From a filamentous cyanobacterium ESFC-1 (GTDB lineage: Bacteria; Cyanobacteriota; Cyanobacteriia; Cyanobacteriales; Spirulinaceae), in contig KB904821.1 in assembly GCA_000380225.1 (NCBI GenBank), forward strand, positions 3,269,631 to 3,333,630: a DNA stretch of 64,000 nucleotides, read 5' to 3'. Positions 26,915 through 36,467 of the stretch are shown here, in pieces. The position numbers were made by a program, and so were the translations under genes. Every line of letters begins with the position of its first letter. The first letter of the stretch is position 1. The notes under the pieces are model-generated. The model searched no databases and was not told where the DNA came from. It saw only the letters and a program-made list of their open reading frames with translations.

Positions 26915-28252
26915 ATGGAAAGCCTGGCATATTCTCAACTTGCCTTTGCTTACGAGGTAGAGGAAGAAGCACCCACTTTGCAGTTCAAAATGCCCAATCG
27001 CTTGATGTTGATCGGTGGGCTGATGGTTTTGGGAACATTGAGTTTGGCCGGTGAGGCGATCGCGATTCTAAAATTAGGCGATCGCGGCCCGGAAGTCAAA
27101 GCAATTCAAACTCGCTTACAAGAATTAGGCTATTTCAACGCCAACGCTACGGGCTATTTTGGCCCCATTACCCAAGGGGCAGTGATTCGCTTTCAAAAAG
27201 CCCAGAATCTACAAGCAGATGGTAGAGTCGGGACACGAACCCAAGCCGCATTACAAAATATAACCGCCACCAACACAGCCCCCACCGGAATTTGGCGACG
27301 GGGTTCTCAAGGTGAAGCGGTGCGCTTGATTCAAGAACAACTCGGTATTGCCGGATTTTACAATTATGCTGCCAATGGGGTATTTGATGCCGAAACCGAA
27401 AACGCGGTAAAAGCCTTTCAACAAGCGAATAATTTAACCGCCGATGGAGTGGTCGGGCCCAATACCCAAGGGGCGTTACCCGCATTGGGGGGACAACAAC
27501 CCAATACCAACGAAATCGCGCAAAACCCAGAAAGCGAGGTCATTTACCTCGAACAAGGGAGTCGCGGCCCCAGAGTGCGATCGCTCCAACAACGGTTACG
27601 CAATTTAGGCTATTACCAAGGCGACATTGACGGCGTATTCGACGCAGATACCAAAGAAGCCGTGATGCGCTTTCAACAAGCCGAAAATCTCACGGTAGAT
27701 GGGGTAGTGGGGCCGCGCACCTTTGCTCAGTTGGGCAATGCACAACCCGCAACTCGAACCGCCTCTCCCTCAACCGCGAATGAGCCAACGGTGACTTATT
27801 TAGGCTTAGGTAGTCAAGGAACTTCGGTGCGATCGCTTCAGCAACGGTTACGCAACTTAGGCTATTACCAAGGCGACATTACCGGACGGTTTGGAGACAA
27901 TACCGAAGCCGCCGTCAGACGCTTTCAGCAAGCCCAAGGCTTGACGGTAGATGGAGTGGTCGGGCCCCGCACCTTTGCCCGTTTAGGCAATGCTCAACCC
28001 GCAACTACGGCGACTACACCGCCTGCTACACCTACCCCGAACCCCGCACCCACCACCACCGCCACTAATCCGAGGGATGGGGCTTCCTTACCGTCTGAAG
28101 AAGTGCGATCGCTGCAACAACGCCTGAGCGATCGCGGCTTCTATGACGGAGATGTAGACGGCATTTGGGGCCCGCGCACCCAAACCGCCCTTGAAAATGC
28201 CCAACGGGTTTACAATGTCGAAGCTGAAGACTTACTCAAAGGGGAGTTTTAG
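26915..28252 (+). CDS. Multi-repeat peptidoglycan-binding (PG_binding_1) protein
   Basis: 445-aa protein with an N-terminal cytoplasmic/leader stretch (MESLAYSQLAFAYE), one hydrophobic segment (about 29-50, RLMLIGGLMVLGTLSLAGEA) and five PG_binding_1 modules, each with the motif LGDRGPEVKAIQTRLQELGYF..FGPITQGAVIRFQ. Modules three and four are near-identical, indicating recent duplication. Pro/Thr-rich linkers separate the later modules. There is no catalytic domain, so it probably anchors or senses cell wall. The N-terminal motif recurs in the paralogue at 62601. Confidence 0.9.
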   Translation: MESLAYSQLAFAYEVEEEAPTLQFKMPNRLMLIGGLMVLGTLSLAGEAIAILKLGDRGPEVKAIQTRLQELGYFNANATGYFGPITQGAVIRFQKAQNLQADGRVGTRTQAALQNITATNTAPTGIWRRGSQGEAVRLIQEQLGIAGFYNYAANGVFDAETENAVKAFQQANNLTADGVVGPNTQGALPALGGQQPNTNEIAQNPESEVIYLEQGSRGPRVRSLQQRLRNLGYYQGDIDGVFDADTKEAVMRFQQAENLTVDGVVGPRTFAQLGNAQPATRTASPSTANEPTVTYLGLGSQGTSVRSLQQRLRNLGYYQGDITGRFGDNTEAAVRRFQQAQGLTVDGVVGPRTFARLGNAQPATTATTPPATPTPNPAPTTTATNPRDGASLPSEEVRSLQQRLSDRGFYDGDVDGIWGPRTQTALENAQRVYNVEAEDLLKGEF

Positions 28253-28300
28253 TCCTTGGTCATTGGTCTTTTGTCCTTTGTATTTTGTATTAGATAAAAA

Positions 28301-28340
28301 TAAGCCCCTCGCCCGTGGGAGAGGGGTTTGGGGTGAGGGC
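28301..28340 (-). repeat. Dispersed CCCTCACCCC hairpin repeat (inverted)
   Basis: Reverse orientation of the module: TAAGCCCCTCGCCCGTGGGA followed by GAGGGGTTTGGGGTGAGGGC. It is preceded by STRR-like TTGGTCA units at about 28255-28275 and lies between two convergent genes, where its hairpin might slow transcription from either side. Confidence 0.85.
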
Positions 28341-28370
28341 AAATAATGACCAAGGACGAATGACAAATAA

Positions 28371-29744
28371 CTAACTCAAAGATTCGAGATAATCCCGCAC
28401 CCGGTTGCGGCGCTTCGGTTGGCGCAGTTTTTGTAAGGCTTTGGCTTCGATTTGGCGGACTCGTTCGCGAGACAGTTCCAGGGCGCGACCAATTTCAGCG
28501 AGGGAGTAGGCTGTACCGTTTTCGAGGCCATAGCGCATTTGAATGACATCCCGTTCGCGGCTGGTTAAGTCAGCCAGGAGTTGATGCAATTCCCGCACTA
28601 AAGCTTCGCGCATCAGGGCATCTTCGGGGGAAATGCCTTCGGTTTCGAGTAAGTCACCGAGTTCGGTGTCTTTTTCTTTACCCACTTTGATTTCTAAAGA
28701 AACTGACCGAGGGACACGCACTAAAACTTCCCGCACTTGGTCGGGAGTCATTTTCAATTCTTTGGCAATGTCTTCGGTGGTGGCGGTGCGGCCTTTTTGT
28801 TGGGAGATTTGGCGCTGGGCTTTTTTGATTTTGTTGAGTTTTTCGGTAATGTGAACCGGGAGGCGGATCGTGCGGCTTTGGGTGGCGATCGCGCGGGTAA
28901 TGCCTTGACGAATCCACCAGTAAGCGTAGGTGCTGAAGCGATAACCTTTGGTGGGGTCGAATTTTTCAACAGCCCGTTCGAGGCCGAGGGTTCCTTCTTG
29001 GATCAGGTCGAGGAGTTCTAAGCCCCGTTTTTGATATTTTTTAGCCACAGACACGACTAAGCGCAGATTCGCTTTGATCATGTGTTCTTTGGCGCGAACT
29101 CCGGCTTTTTGCACTTGTTCGAGTTCGGCAACGGTTAAATCGGCGAGTTCGGCCCAGATTTGTTTGCCTTGGTTAAGCAGGGCTTTGAGGTCGCTGACTT
29201 CCATTTCAGCCGTAGCGGCCCAGCGTTTCCAGGAGGGACGATGGCCAAGTTTAGCGGCTAAACGGTCGTGAATCGCGATCGCCTCGACGTATTGGGCCAT
29301 AACGGGTTGGGCGACCGGATGGTTGATTTCAGATTGAGCCAGAGTGTTGAATAAAGCCCCTGTAATTTTGTCGTGGGGAGAGGACAAAAAATCTTGTAAA
29401 ACGTTGACCCACCAAAATGGGATTGTTCCCTCGGTACTGGCGGCTTCGCTGCGTAATGCCAGCAAACTCATGTAGCGTTGGATTTTTTGGGCTTCAGAAA
29501 CTTCCTCATCGCGCTTGAGTAAAGGGACGCGGCCAATTTCGCTTAAATAAAGACGCACTAAATCCGTTGTGCTGCGATTAACTCCTTTGCTGTCTTTAGC
29601 GGTTTTAGATTCGTCGAATTCTAAGTCGATCAGTTCGTCTTCGGAGGAATTGTCCCCATCTTTAATTAAATCTGTATCGTTGAGTTCCGAAGCGGGGGTC
29701 AAGGGAACTTCGTTGTTATTGGGATAGGAAAAAGTAGCTGGCAT
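28371..29744 (-). CDS. sigC: RNA polymerase sigma factor, group 2, SigC-like
   Basis: 457-aa sigma-70 protein. Region 1.2 (TTDLVRLYLSEIGRVPLL) is followed by a long non-conserved insert, region 2 (NLRLVVSVAKKYQKRGLELL; KFDPTKGYRFSTYAYWWIRQ), region 3 (LPVHITEKLNKIKKAQR) and region 4 (LAEIGRALELSRERVRQIEA). The N-terminal MPAT and acidic leader resemble cyanobacterial SigC, a group 2 factor linked to stress and carbon/nitrogen responses. The region 1.2-2 linker looks longer than I expect for SigC. Divergent from carA; the exact group 2 subtype is moderately certain. Confidence 0.88.
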   Translation of the reverse strand: MPATFSYPNNNEVPLTPASELNDTDLIKDGDNSSEDELIDLEFDESKTAKDSKGVNRSTTDLVRLYLSEIGRVPLLKRDEEVSEAQKIQRYMSLLALRSEAASTEGTIPFWWVNVLQDFLSSPHDKITGALFNTLAQSEINHPVAQPVMAQYVEAIAIHDRLAAKLGHRPSWKRWAATAEMEVSDLKALLNQGKQIWAELADLTVAELEQVQKAGVRAKEHMIKANLRLVVSVAKKYQKRGLELLDLIQEGTLGLERAVEKFDPTKGYRFSTYAYWWIRQGITRAIATQSRTIRLPVHITEKLNKIKKAQRQISQQKGRTATTEDIAKELKMTPDQVREVLVRVPRSVSLEIKVGKEKDTELGDLLETEGISPEDALMREALVRELHQLLADLTSRERDVIQMRYGLENGTAYSLAEIGRALELSRERVRQIEAKALQKLRQPKRRNRVRDYLESLS

Positions 29745-30189
29745 AATATTTTTCTATGGCGATCGGTGGCAACTGTTGAAGGATCGATGTTGTGCGCGGT
29801 CCGACTCGGCAGCGACAAGGCACGATCTAAAATTGTTGACGGTATGTTTAAAATTTGCTCTTTTTCCGAGACGATGGCGAGTAATCAATGCTATGGATAA
29901 GCCAGATTAGGAGGCGATCGCGTCGGAATAGCGTAATGCAACCCCTTATCGTTCAGTATATGAAGCCGTCAAGTCTTAAGAAGTGACCGGGGTCAAAGGT
30001 TAGGTTAATCTACGTCACCCCGCCTTGTGATTCCTGACAAATTCTGGAGTTTTCCTGAAAAACCCGGAAAATTGTGGCCGGCCCGGCTCTCGATCGCCGC
30101 GATCGCTGTTAAAGTTAAAGGTTGAGTTTTGAGCAAATGCCAATCTCAAAAGTTTTCAACCCATACCCAATCTACGAAATACGATCGCT
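29745..30189. other. Divergent control region between sigC-type gene and carA
   Basis: Contains HIP1 sites and overlapping palindromic GATCGCCGCGATCGC near 30092-30106. No gene is recognised. Promoters for both flanking genes should lie here, but none is convincing by eye, and no attenuator is visible before carA. Confidence 0.5.
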
Positions 30190-31356
30190 ATGTCTATTTT
30201 AGCCACTAATCCTGCTTTACTGGTTCTTGCCGATGGCACAGCTTATCAAGGCTACTCGGTAGGCGCAACCGGAACCACTTTAGGAGAAGTTGTCTTTAAT
30301 ACCGGAATGACGGGTTACCAAGAAGTATTGACCGACCCCAGTTATTGCGGTCAGATTGTTACCTTTACCTATCCCGAATTGGGCAATACGGGCGTAAATC
30401 CCGAAGACGAAGAATCGACCGGGCCCAAAGTCAAGGGATTAATTGCCCGCAACGTTTGTCAGCGTCCGAGTAATTGGCGCTCGACCCAATCTTTACCCGA
30501 TTATCTCCGCCAACATAACATTGTCGGGATTTATGGCCTCGATACGCGATCGCTCACCCGCAAACTGCGCTCGGCCGGCGCAATGAATGGCGGCATTTCT
30601 AGCGAAATCCTCGACCCCGAGGAACTACTGCGACAAGTCCAAGCCGCCCCTAGCATGAAAGGCTTAAACCTGGTCAAAGAAGTCACCACCAAAGAAGTCT
30701 ACGAATGGGACAACCCCAGCAACAACCATTGGGAATATCGCCCCAAAGACAGCCAACCCCTGAACCAAAAACTCACGGTGGTCGCCGTTGACTTTGGCAT
30801 CAAACGCAATATTCTCATGCGTTTAGCCAGTTACGGTTGTCGCGTGGTGGTGGTTCCGGCAAACACACCCCCCGCCGAGATTTTAAAATACAATCCCGAT
30901 GGTATCTTCCTTTCTAATGGCCCAGGAGACCCCGCCGCCGTCCAAGAAGGCATCGAAACCACCAAAGCCCTCCTCAAAGCCCAAAAACCGACTTTTGGCA
31001 TTTGTATGGGGCATCAAATTCTGGGGCTGTCTTTGGGAGGAGAAACCTTTAAGCTGCCGTTTGGCCATCGGGGCTTGAATCAACCGGCGGGTTTAAAGCA
31101 AAAAGTCGAAATTACCAGCCAAAATCACGGTTTTGCCGTCACCGCCGATTCCTTGGGGGCAGATGTAGAAATTACCCATCTCAACCTCAACGATCAAACC
31201 GTGGCCGGCTTACGCCATAAAGAATTGCCCTTTTTCTCAGTGCAGTATCACCCCGAAGCCAGTCCCGGACCCCACGATGCCGATTATTTATTCGAGCAAT
31301 TTGTGGATTTGATGCGACAGAAAAAGGCGACAACCTCAACGGCCAGCAGCAGTTAA
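30190..31356 (+). CDS. carA: Carbamoyl-phosphate synthase small (glutaminase) subunit
   Basis: 388-aa glutamine amidotransferase subunit that supplies ammonia to CarB for arginine and pyrimidine synthesis. The N-terminal CPSase_sm domain ([26 protein letters not shown]) precedes the class I GATase domain with Cys272 (FGICMGHQ), His354 and Glu356 (QYHPEASPG). carB is not adjacent, as is usual in cyanobacteria. A short Ser/Thr-rich C-terminal tail is present. Confidence 0.96.
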   Translation: MSILATNPALLVLADGTAYQGYSVGATGTTLGEVVFNTGMTGYQEVLTDPSYCGQIVTFTYPELGNTGVNPEDEESTGPKVKGLIARNVCQRPSNWRSTQSLPDYLRQHNIVGIYGLDTRSLTRKLRSAGAMNGGISSEILDPEELLRQVQAAPSMKGLNLVKEVTTKEVYEWDNPSNNHWEYRPKDSQPLNQKLTVVAVDFGIKRNILMRLASYGCRVVVVPANTPPAEILKYNPDGIFLSNGPGDPAAVQEGIETTKALLKAQKPTFGICMGHQILGLSLGGETFKLPFGHRGLNQPAGLKQKVEITSQNHGFAVTADSLGADVEITHLNLNDQTVAGLRHKELPFFSVQYHPEASPGPHDADYLFEQFVDLMRQKKATTSTASSS

Positions 31357-31467
31357 GTTGAATTTGGCCTTAATTTCTGTACTAGGTTTATCAAAACGCG
31401 AATTTTCATTCCCCAAAATGAAGATTTCTCGATATACTAGAGCATTAACTCGAAAACGCCACAGTGT

Positions 31468-31473
31468 AGGAGG
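31468..31473 (+). promoter_or_regulatory. Strong Shine-Dalgarno site that argues for an ATT start
   Basis: AGGAGG at 31468-31473 ends five bases before ATT at 31479, which is in frame with the STAS gene. The nearest canonical in-frame start (TTG at 31497) is 23 bases from this site, too far for efficient use. Confidence 0.55.
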
Positions 31474-31478
31474 GGATT

Positions 31479-31847
31479 ATTGCTGAGCAACTTAATTTGA
31501 CCGTGAGTTTACGGGGAACCCGCGAAGTCAAAGAAAACTGTCAAATTTTTCGTTTAACGGGTTTACTTGATGCTTTCTCAGAACCTACATTTCGGAAAGT
31601 GATTGGCAAATGTATTGAAGATGGACCCCACGATGTAGTTTTGGTTCTTTCCCAAATTGATTTTGTGGATAGTTCGGGTTTAGGGGCATTAGTCCAGCTT
31701 GTGAAAAAAGCACAAACGGCTGGCGGTAGTTTGCAAATTGTTACGAATCCCCGCGTGACACAAACGGTAAAACTCGTCCGCTTAGAGAAGTTTCTGTCTT
31801 TACAGCCTTCAGTCGAAGAAGCCCTGGCCAACATCAAAGGGTCTTAA
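31479..31847 (+). CDS. STAS-domain anti-anti-sigma factor
   Basis: About 122 aa (116 if translation starts at the TTG at 31497). The fold pattern and phosphorylatable serine loop (FVDSSGLGALVQLV) are typical of SpoIIAA/RsbV-type antagonists that release sigma factors or related partners from a kinase/anti-sigma protein. The N-terminal LFLTG-like strand reads IFRLTGLLDAF. An in-frame ATT at the ideal distance from AGGAGG is the suggested start. No partner kinase or phosphatase is adjacent; a link with the window's sigma factors is speculative. Confidence 0.85.
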   Translation: MAEQLNLTVSLRGTREVKENCQIFRLTGLLDAFSEPTFRKVIGKCIEDGPHDVVLVLSQIDFVDSSGLGALVQLVKKAQTAGGSLQIVTNPRVTQTVKLVRLEKFLSLQPSVEEALANIKGS

Positions 31848-31876
31848 AGACTGCCGGATATCATGGGTCATCGCTG

Positions 31877-31909
31877 TCCGATTTTGGCAATCGGATGGCT
31901 CTTTTTTTT
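31877..31909 (+). terminator. Rho-independent terminator of the STAS gene
   Basis: TCCGATT (31877-31883) and AATCGGA (31889-31895) form a 7-bp stem with a TTGGC loop, followed by TGGCTC and eight T residues (31902-31909). Confidence 0.8.
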
Positions 31910-31987
31910 GAGTCCCTGTCCCCTGAGATGCTTCTGGAGATGGCGCTGTCTTGGTAAAATAAAGACGAAAGAACTTGAGGAACTCGA

Positions 31988-32440
31988 TTGGATCGACAAG
32001 ATGGCCAAAACTCTTTATCGTCTCCATTGCGTCTGAAGGCGATCGCGACGGATTTAGAGACATCTTTACCCGGCATTGAGCAGTTATCCCCGGTGGCATT
32101 GGCTTATCTGGGGGATGCTGTGTATGAACTTTATCTCCGTAGTTATTATTTATTGCCGCCTCAGCGCATTTCGGCGTATCATCAACAAGTCGTTGCTCAA
32201 GCCCGAGCCGAACGCCAAGCCGACCATCTGCAAGCCCTAGAAGTGGATTTAACCGCAGCCGAACGAGATATTCTGCGGCGGGGACGTAATGCGGCAACAC
32301 GCCGTCCTCAGCGTTTGTCGGCAGCAGTGTATCGTCAAGCCACCAGCTTAGAAACCTTAATCGGTTATCTGTATCTCACCAATCCCGATCGCCTCAACCA
32401 GTTATTGGCAAAACTAGAACTGGATTCTCTCGAAACTTAA
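31988..32440 (+). CDS. mrnC: Mini-ribonuclease III
   Basis: 150-aa RNase III catalytic domain without a double-stranded RNA-binding domain; family members mature 23S rRNA ends. Visible are LSPVALAYLGDAVYELYLR with the signature Asp and Glu, and GRNAATRRPQR. The start is a TTG at 31988 with GAGG seven bases upstream; no better ATG precedes the domain. Probably cotranscribed with rlmB 27 bases downstream, joining two 23S rRNA maturation functions. Confidence 0.92.
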   Translation: MDRQDGQNSLSSPLRLKAIATDLETSLPGIEQLSPVALAYLGDAVYELYLRSYYLLPPQRISAYHQQVVAQARAERQADHLQALEVDLTAAERDILRRGRNAATRRPQRLSAAVYRQATSLETLIGYLYLTNPDRLNQLLAKLELDSLET

Positions 32441-32467
32441 CGTCAAAAGTCATCAATCTTTAACAAT

Positions 32468-33358
32468 ATGGCCCCCAAGCCAAGACCCAAAAACAACTCT
32501 TTTCGGGGATCGCGTCCGACCAAACGGAACGACCGCGATCGCGACTCAAACCCCCCTGAAGACAACGATTTCATCTATGGCCGTCACTCCGTTTTAGCGG
32601 CATTAGAAGGCGATCGCCAACTCAATCGTATTTGGATTACCCCCCGGTTGCGTTACGATCCCCGCTTTCTTAACTTAATCAACACCACAAAAGCCAAGGG
32701 CTGCGTCGTGGATGAGGTAGAGCCTCGTCGTTTGAGCCAAATTACCAAAGGCGCAAATCACCAAGGAGTCGCGGCCCAAGTCGCTCCTTATGAATACCTC
32801 GACCTCGCAGATTTGATTGCCCAAGCCCAAGCCCAATCGCAACACCCCGTTATTGTCGTTACCGATGGGATCGTCGATCCCCATAACTTAGGCGCAGTGA
32901 TTCGTACCGCCGAAGCCATTGGCGCACAAGGTTTAGTATTACCGCAACGACGAGCCGCCGGAGTCACCTCTACCGTGATGAAAGTGGCCGCGGGCGCTTT
33001 AGAAAACTTTGCAGTGGCCAGGGTTGTCAATTTGCGGCAAGCCTTGGAAGAATTGAAAGCGTCGGGATTTTGGATTTATGGTCTGACTGCCGATGCCGAG
33101 AAATCTTTACATACTGTCGATTATTCCGGGCCTATTGCCTTAGTGATCGGCTCTGAGGGTAAGGGGTTGAGTTTACTGACTCAAGCCAACTGCGATTTTC
33201 TCTTGTCGATTCCCTTACAAGGGAAAACCCCAAGTCTGAATGCCTCTGTCGCTGCGGCCATGTCGTTGTATGAGGTTTTCCGTCAGCGTTGGGCTAGTCA
33301 AATTTATTTAGAATCCACTGACACAGAGGCTTTAAAAAACCGAAAAGACGGAGTATAA
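32468..33358 (+). CDS. rlmB: 23S rRNA 2'-O-methyltransferase, RlmB/TrmH family
   Basis: 296-aa SPOUT-class methyltransferase, probably modifying G2251 of 23S rRNA. It has a basic disordered N-terminus, the SpoU_sub_bind domain ([30 protein letters not shown]) and the knotted catalytic domain with motifs [24 protein letters not shown] and [10 protein letters not shown]. Placed directly after mrnC in a likely rRNA-maturation operon. Confidence 0.93.
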   Translation: MAPKPRPKNNSFRGSRPTKRNDRDRDSNPPEDNDFIYGRHSVLAALEGDRQLNRIWITPRLRYDPRFLNLINTTKAKGCVVDEVEPRRLSQITKGANHQGVAAQVAPYEYLDLADLIAQAQAQSQHPVIVVTDGIVDPHNLGAVIRTAEAIGAQGLVLPQRRAAGVTSTVMKVAAGALENFAVARVVNLRQALEELKASGFWIYGLTADAEKSLHTVDYSGPIALVIGSEGKGLSLLTQANCDFLLSIPLQGKTPSLNASVAAAMSLYEVFRQRWASQIYLESTDTEALKNRKDGV

Positions 33359-33406
33359 CGTAAAGGGAAACGCCATTATCGTTAATTAATGTAAAGTCAT
33401 AGGCGC

Positions 33407-33412
33407 TATAAT
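33407..33412 (+). promoter_or_regulatory. Possible -10 box before the DUF1816 gene
   Basis: A consensus TATAAT lies 34 bases before the ATG at 33446. No good -35 box is seen at 17 bases, so the call is weak. If real, transcription starts near 33419, excluding the upstream TTG codon as a start. Confidence 0.35.
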
Positions 33413-33445
33413 GCCTTGTTAAATTCTGCCAAACTGGGGAAAGCT

Positions 33446-33730
33446 ATGAAGGAGATGTTGATCAAGATTCTGGAATTCTTCGGCTGGGCTTGCTGGGTGA
33501 AACTCGAAACCAAGAATCCCGAATGTACTTACTACTTCGGGCCTTTTGTTTCGCCAACGGAAGCCAAAACAGCAAGCGAAGGTTACATCGAAGACCTAAA
33601 AAATGAGGGTGCAGATATTGTAGGAATGAGTTTTGAGCGCATGAAACCCAAAGAACTCACGATTTTTGATGACATGGGGGAGATGTCTGACCGTGAGAGA
33701 TTCTCCGCTCTTAGTGGTCAATTTTCTTAA
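33446..33730 (+). CDS. DUF1816 domain protein
   Basis: 94-aa cyanobacterial protein. The DUF1816 core is visible as GWACWVKLETKNPECTYYFG followed by GPFVSPTEAKTASEGYIEDL. The domain is also found in some phycobilisome-linked linker-like proteins, but this free-standing form has no established function. The ATG at 33446 has a GGGGAAAG ribosome-binding site; TTG 33416 is less likely. It is 87 bases after rlmB. Confidence 0.85.
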   Translation: MKEMLIKILEFFGWACWVKLETKNPECTYYFGPFVSPTEAKTASEGYIEDLKNEGADIVGMSFERMKPKELTIFDDMGEMSDRERFSALSGQFS

Positions 33731-33799
33731 ATCGGGGAACGTTAGCGTGGGATAAATTTCCTGGATTAGACTTGAGAACTGGCGATCGCCTTGTCGGAG

Positions 33800-34621
33800 T
33801 TACTCGTCAAACCATACCGTTTGATGTTGCTCTAACCAAGCATCAAGATCGGCCAGCATGATTTGGGGAATTTCCCAAGGAAACAAATGAGCGCGATTGG
33901 CGTAACAATGCCACTGACTGTTGGGTAGTTGGTCGGCCATTTGCTGACTCGACTCGGCGGTAATGTGGCAGTCGCGATCGCCCGCTAAAACCAGGCAAGG
34001 TTGCGAGATTTGAGGCAAATCATCAAGTCGGTTGTAACCTTGCTTCAGGGCTTGATTGAGCGCTCGTTGAGCCATCGCTGAAGTCTGGAAGTAAGCCGGA
34101 ATCGCCTCGGTTGCGAGGTAACGGTAAGCTTCTGGGGTTTGTTCTCCCAACAAGTAGCGAAAGAGCGATCGCGACCCGAAGGTATTAATATTCCACGACC
34201 AACTGGGTACAATCCAGTTTACGATCCCGGCGATCCCCGTGTAAAGTAAATCGTGCCATTGAACCGGAGGATGATTGCCGCGAGGATAAGCCGAAGTCGC
34301 GATTAAGATTAGCCCTCGATACCGTTGGGGATTTCGCAACGCCAGTTCTAGCGCGAGAATGCCCCCTAACGACCACCCCAACAGCAAACAATCCTGAACG
34401 TTATTTGCATCGAGGAGGGCTTCTAGGTCGTCTAAATGGTCGCTCATGGCAAAGTTGTGCTTGACGCGACTGCGACCATAACCCCGTAAATCTGGGGCTA
34501 TGGTTAAAAAGCGCTTTGAGAGGTGATTGGTAAACACGGACATCGCCTGGGCTGAACCCGGATGACCGTGTAAGCACAAAATCGGCAAGCCTTGACCTTT
34601 GATTTCAAAGTTTAACTGCAT
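33800..34621 (-). CDS. Alpha/beta-fold hydrolase
   Basis: 273-aa hydrolase. LCLHGHPGSAQAM gives the oxyanion HG motif, LLGWSLGGILALELA the nucleophile elbow, AGDRDCHIT the acid and NRAHLFPWE the catalytic His region. The sequence resembles the broad group of peroxidase/esterase/lactonase-like proteins; no substrate can be named. It lies 14 bases downstream of the isoaspartyl peptidase gene on the same strand, so the two are probably cotranscribed. Confidence 0.87.
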   Translation of the reverse strand: MQLNFEIKGQGLPILCLHGHPGSAQAMSVFTNHLSKRFLTIAPDLRGYGRSRVKHNFAMSDHLDDLEALLDANNVQDCLLLGWSLGGILALELALRNPQRYRGLILIATSAYPRGNHPPVQWHDLLYTGIAGIVNWIVPSWSWNINTFGSRSLFRYLLGEQTPEAYRYLATEAIPAYFQTSAMAQRALNQALKQGYNRLDDLPQISQPCLVLAGDRDCHITAESSQQMADQLPNSQWHCYANRAHLFPWEIPQIMLADLDAWLEQHQTVWFDE

Positions 34622-34635
34622 ATAGCCTCAGCTTT

Positions 34636-35577
34636 TTAAAAAATTGAGTCAGTTAACTCATCGCCCGTCCATTCCAGGGTATCGCTTACAGTTTCACCAT
34701 CGTGATACGCCGCCAGCAACACTTCGCTGGTTTTACCCCAAGCAATGGTTCCGGTAGCATCAAGGGCGATCGCGCCCAAGTCTCGTTTATGATTGTAAGA
34801 TTCCTGCATCGAGCGTTGCATCGCTTCAGCCAGAGACAAACCATCGCTCACTCGAATCACAACTTTCGCGGCCAGACATTCATCAATAATGTCTTCACCA
34901 ATGCCAGTACAACTCACCCCGGCATTCTGGGTGGCATAATTACCCGCAGGCATGGCCGAATCGCTCACCCGGCCAATGCGTTCTAAGCCTTTGCCCCCGG
35001 TAGACGTTCCCGCCGCAATTCGGCCTTGGTTATCCAGAGCAACGACTCCAATCGTACCCCGTCGGGCTTCTGCGAGTTCCGCTTCTGCCACGGTTCCCGC
35101 CATTTTCTTCTGGAAGTTGTCTTTGCGTTCCTCTATCCACTCATTCAGACGTAAATCCGTGAGGGGGTCGTAGATGGGAAAATTCAGTTCCCGCAAGATT
35201 TCAGCAGCCCCATAATCAGAAAGGACGCGATCGCTCTCGTTTTGCAAAAATTTCGCCAATTCAATCGGATTTTGAACCCGCGAGGTATTGATTACACCGC
35301 TAAACCGTTGACTAGCACCATCCATCAACGCCGCACTCATGCGGATTTGCCCGTCAGACTGCAATACCGACCCGGTTCCAGCATTGAAGCGGGGTTCGTC
35401 TTCTAGGCGCTTGCAGCCCTCGATAACGGCTTCTGTGGCACTACTACCATTGATTAGTAAGTTGTAAATATCTTGGACAATTTCGTGGAGGGATTGACGA
35501 ACAGCAGCCAAGCCGCCTTTACCTTTAAGGGAACTTCCTGCACCACCGTGAATAATGAGCTTGGGTTGGACTGACAT
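34636..35577 (-). CDS. Isoaspartyl peptidase / L-asparaginase (plant type)
   Basis: 313-aa N-terminal nucleophile hydrolase precursor. Autocleavage is expected before Thr175 in ARRGTIGVVALD, giving alpha and beta chains. Further family motifs are LIIHGGAGS, FNAGTGSVL, STGGKGLERIGRVSDS and CTGIGEDII. It would remove beta-aspartyl residues from damaged peptides or hydrolyse asparagine. The downstream hydrolase lies in the same transcription direction. Confidence 0.93.
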   Translation of the reverse strand: MSVQPKLIIHGGAGSSLKGKGGLAAVRQSLHEIVQDIYNLLINGSSATEAVIEGCKRLEDEPRFNAGTGSVLQSDGQIRMSAALMDGASQRFSGVINTSRVQNPIELAKFLQNESDRVLSDYGAAEILRELNFPIYDPLTDLRLNEWIEERKDNFQKKMAGTVAEAELAEARRGTIGVVALDNQGRIAAGTSTGGKGLERIGRVSDSAMPAGNYATQNAGVSCTGIGEDIIDECLAAKVVIRVSDGLSLAEAMQRSMQESYNHKRDLGAIALDATGTIAWGKTSEVLLAAYHDGETVSDTLEWTGDELTDSIF

Positions 35578-35765
35578 TACTTGATTTTTTGTTGGGGATC
35601 GTTTAATTGAGCATAGCTATTTTACAGCAGCGAGGGAAAAGGTTTTTCTGTTGTTGGTTGTTGGTTGTTTGTGACAAGTTAAGGTTTGGGTTTGATTGTC
35701 AAGTTTTTCGTAGGGGCGGGGTTTCCCCGTCCAATCTTCACCCGTTTACCCCATCAATTTTGTTG

Positions 35766-36365
35766 TTACCGCTCCCTCAAACTCCTTTCATCTTGCGACT
35801 GAGCGAGTATCACGTCTTCATAAATGGCATCGATCGAAACCGTCAACTCCACACTCGCGAACTCAACCTCATCCTCCCCCGCATAAGGAATAAACGACCA
35901 AATTCCGTTTGATTCCCGGCGAAAAACTTCAACCGTCTTCGTTTCAGAACCCACCAAAACGTACTCCTGTAGACTTTCTAGCTGACGGTACAGCGCAAAT
36001 TTGTCGCCCCGGTCATAGGCTTCGGTGCTGGGTGATAATACCTCTACAATCAGACAAGGAAACTGAATGAACTCTGTTGCGGTGCGATCGCGCTCATCGC
36101 AGCTAACACTGGTATCTGGATAAGTAAACGGCCCGGCTTCTGAAATTCCTACCTTGCCATCCGAGTTGAAGACAAGATATCCTTGACCTTGAACACGAGA
36201 CTTCAGTAATGAACTCACATTGAGGCCAATACGACCGTGGGATAAAGAACCCCCTGTCATCGCAAAAACATTGCCATCAAAATATTCATATCGAAGCTCT
36301 TGTTGGGCTTCCCACTCGAAGTACTGTTGAGGAGTTAAGGGCTGAAATTCAGGAACAGCAATCAT
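35766..36365 (-). CDS. Uma2 family protein (PD-(D/E)XK fold)
   Basis: 199-aa Uma2/DUF820 protein, a restriction-endonuclease-like fold abundant in cyanobacteria and without a proven role. The probable catalytic set is Asp in YPDTSV, Glu in CLIVEVLS and Lys in DKFALY. The N-terminus shows TPQQYFEWEAQQELRYEYFDG and the C-terminus AIYEDVIL. One of three intact Uma2 genes here; two remnants are also present. Confidence 0.9.
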   Translation of the reverse strand: MIAVPEFQPLTPQQYFEWEAQQELRYEYFDGNVFAMTGGSLSHGRIGLNVSSLLKSRVQGQGYLVFNSDGKVGISEAGPFTYPDTSVSCDERDRTATEFIQFPCLIVEVLSPSTEAYDRGDKFALYRQLESLQEYVLVGSETKTVEVFRRESNGIWSFIPYAGEDEVEFASVELTVSIDAIYEDVILAQSQDERSLRER

Positions 36366-36467
36366 CGCTTTTTCGATAGATACTTTATCAATAAATTTTG
36401 GGTCTAAGACCTGTCCCTGTAAGGGCGACTTTATGTTATGTTACTTGGCATAACGACTCATGTTACC

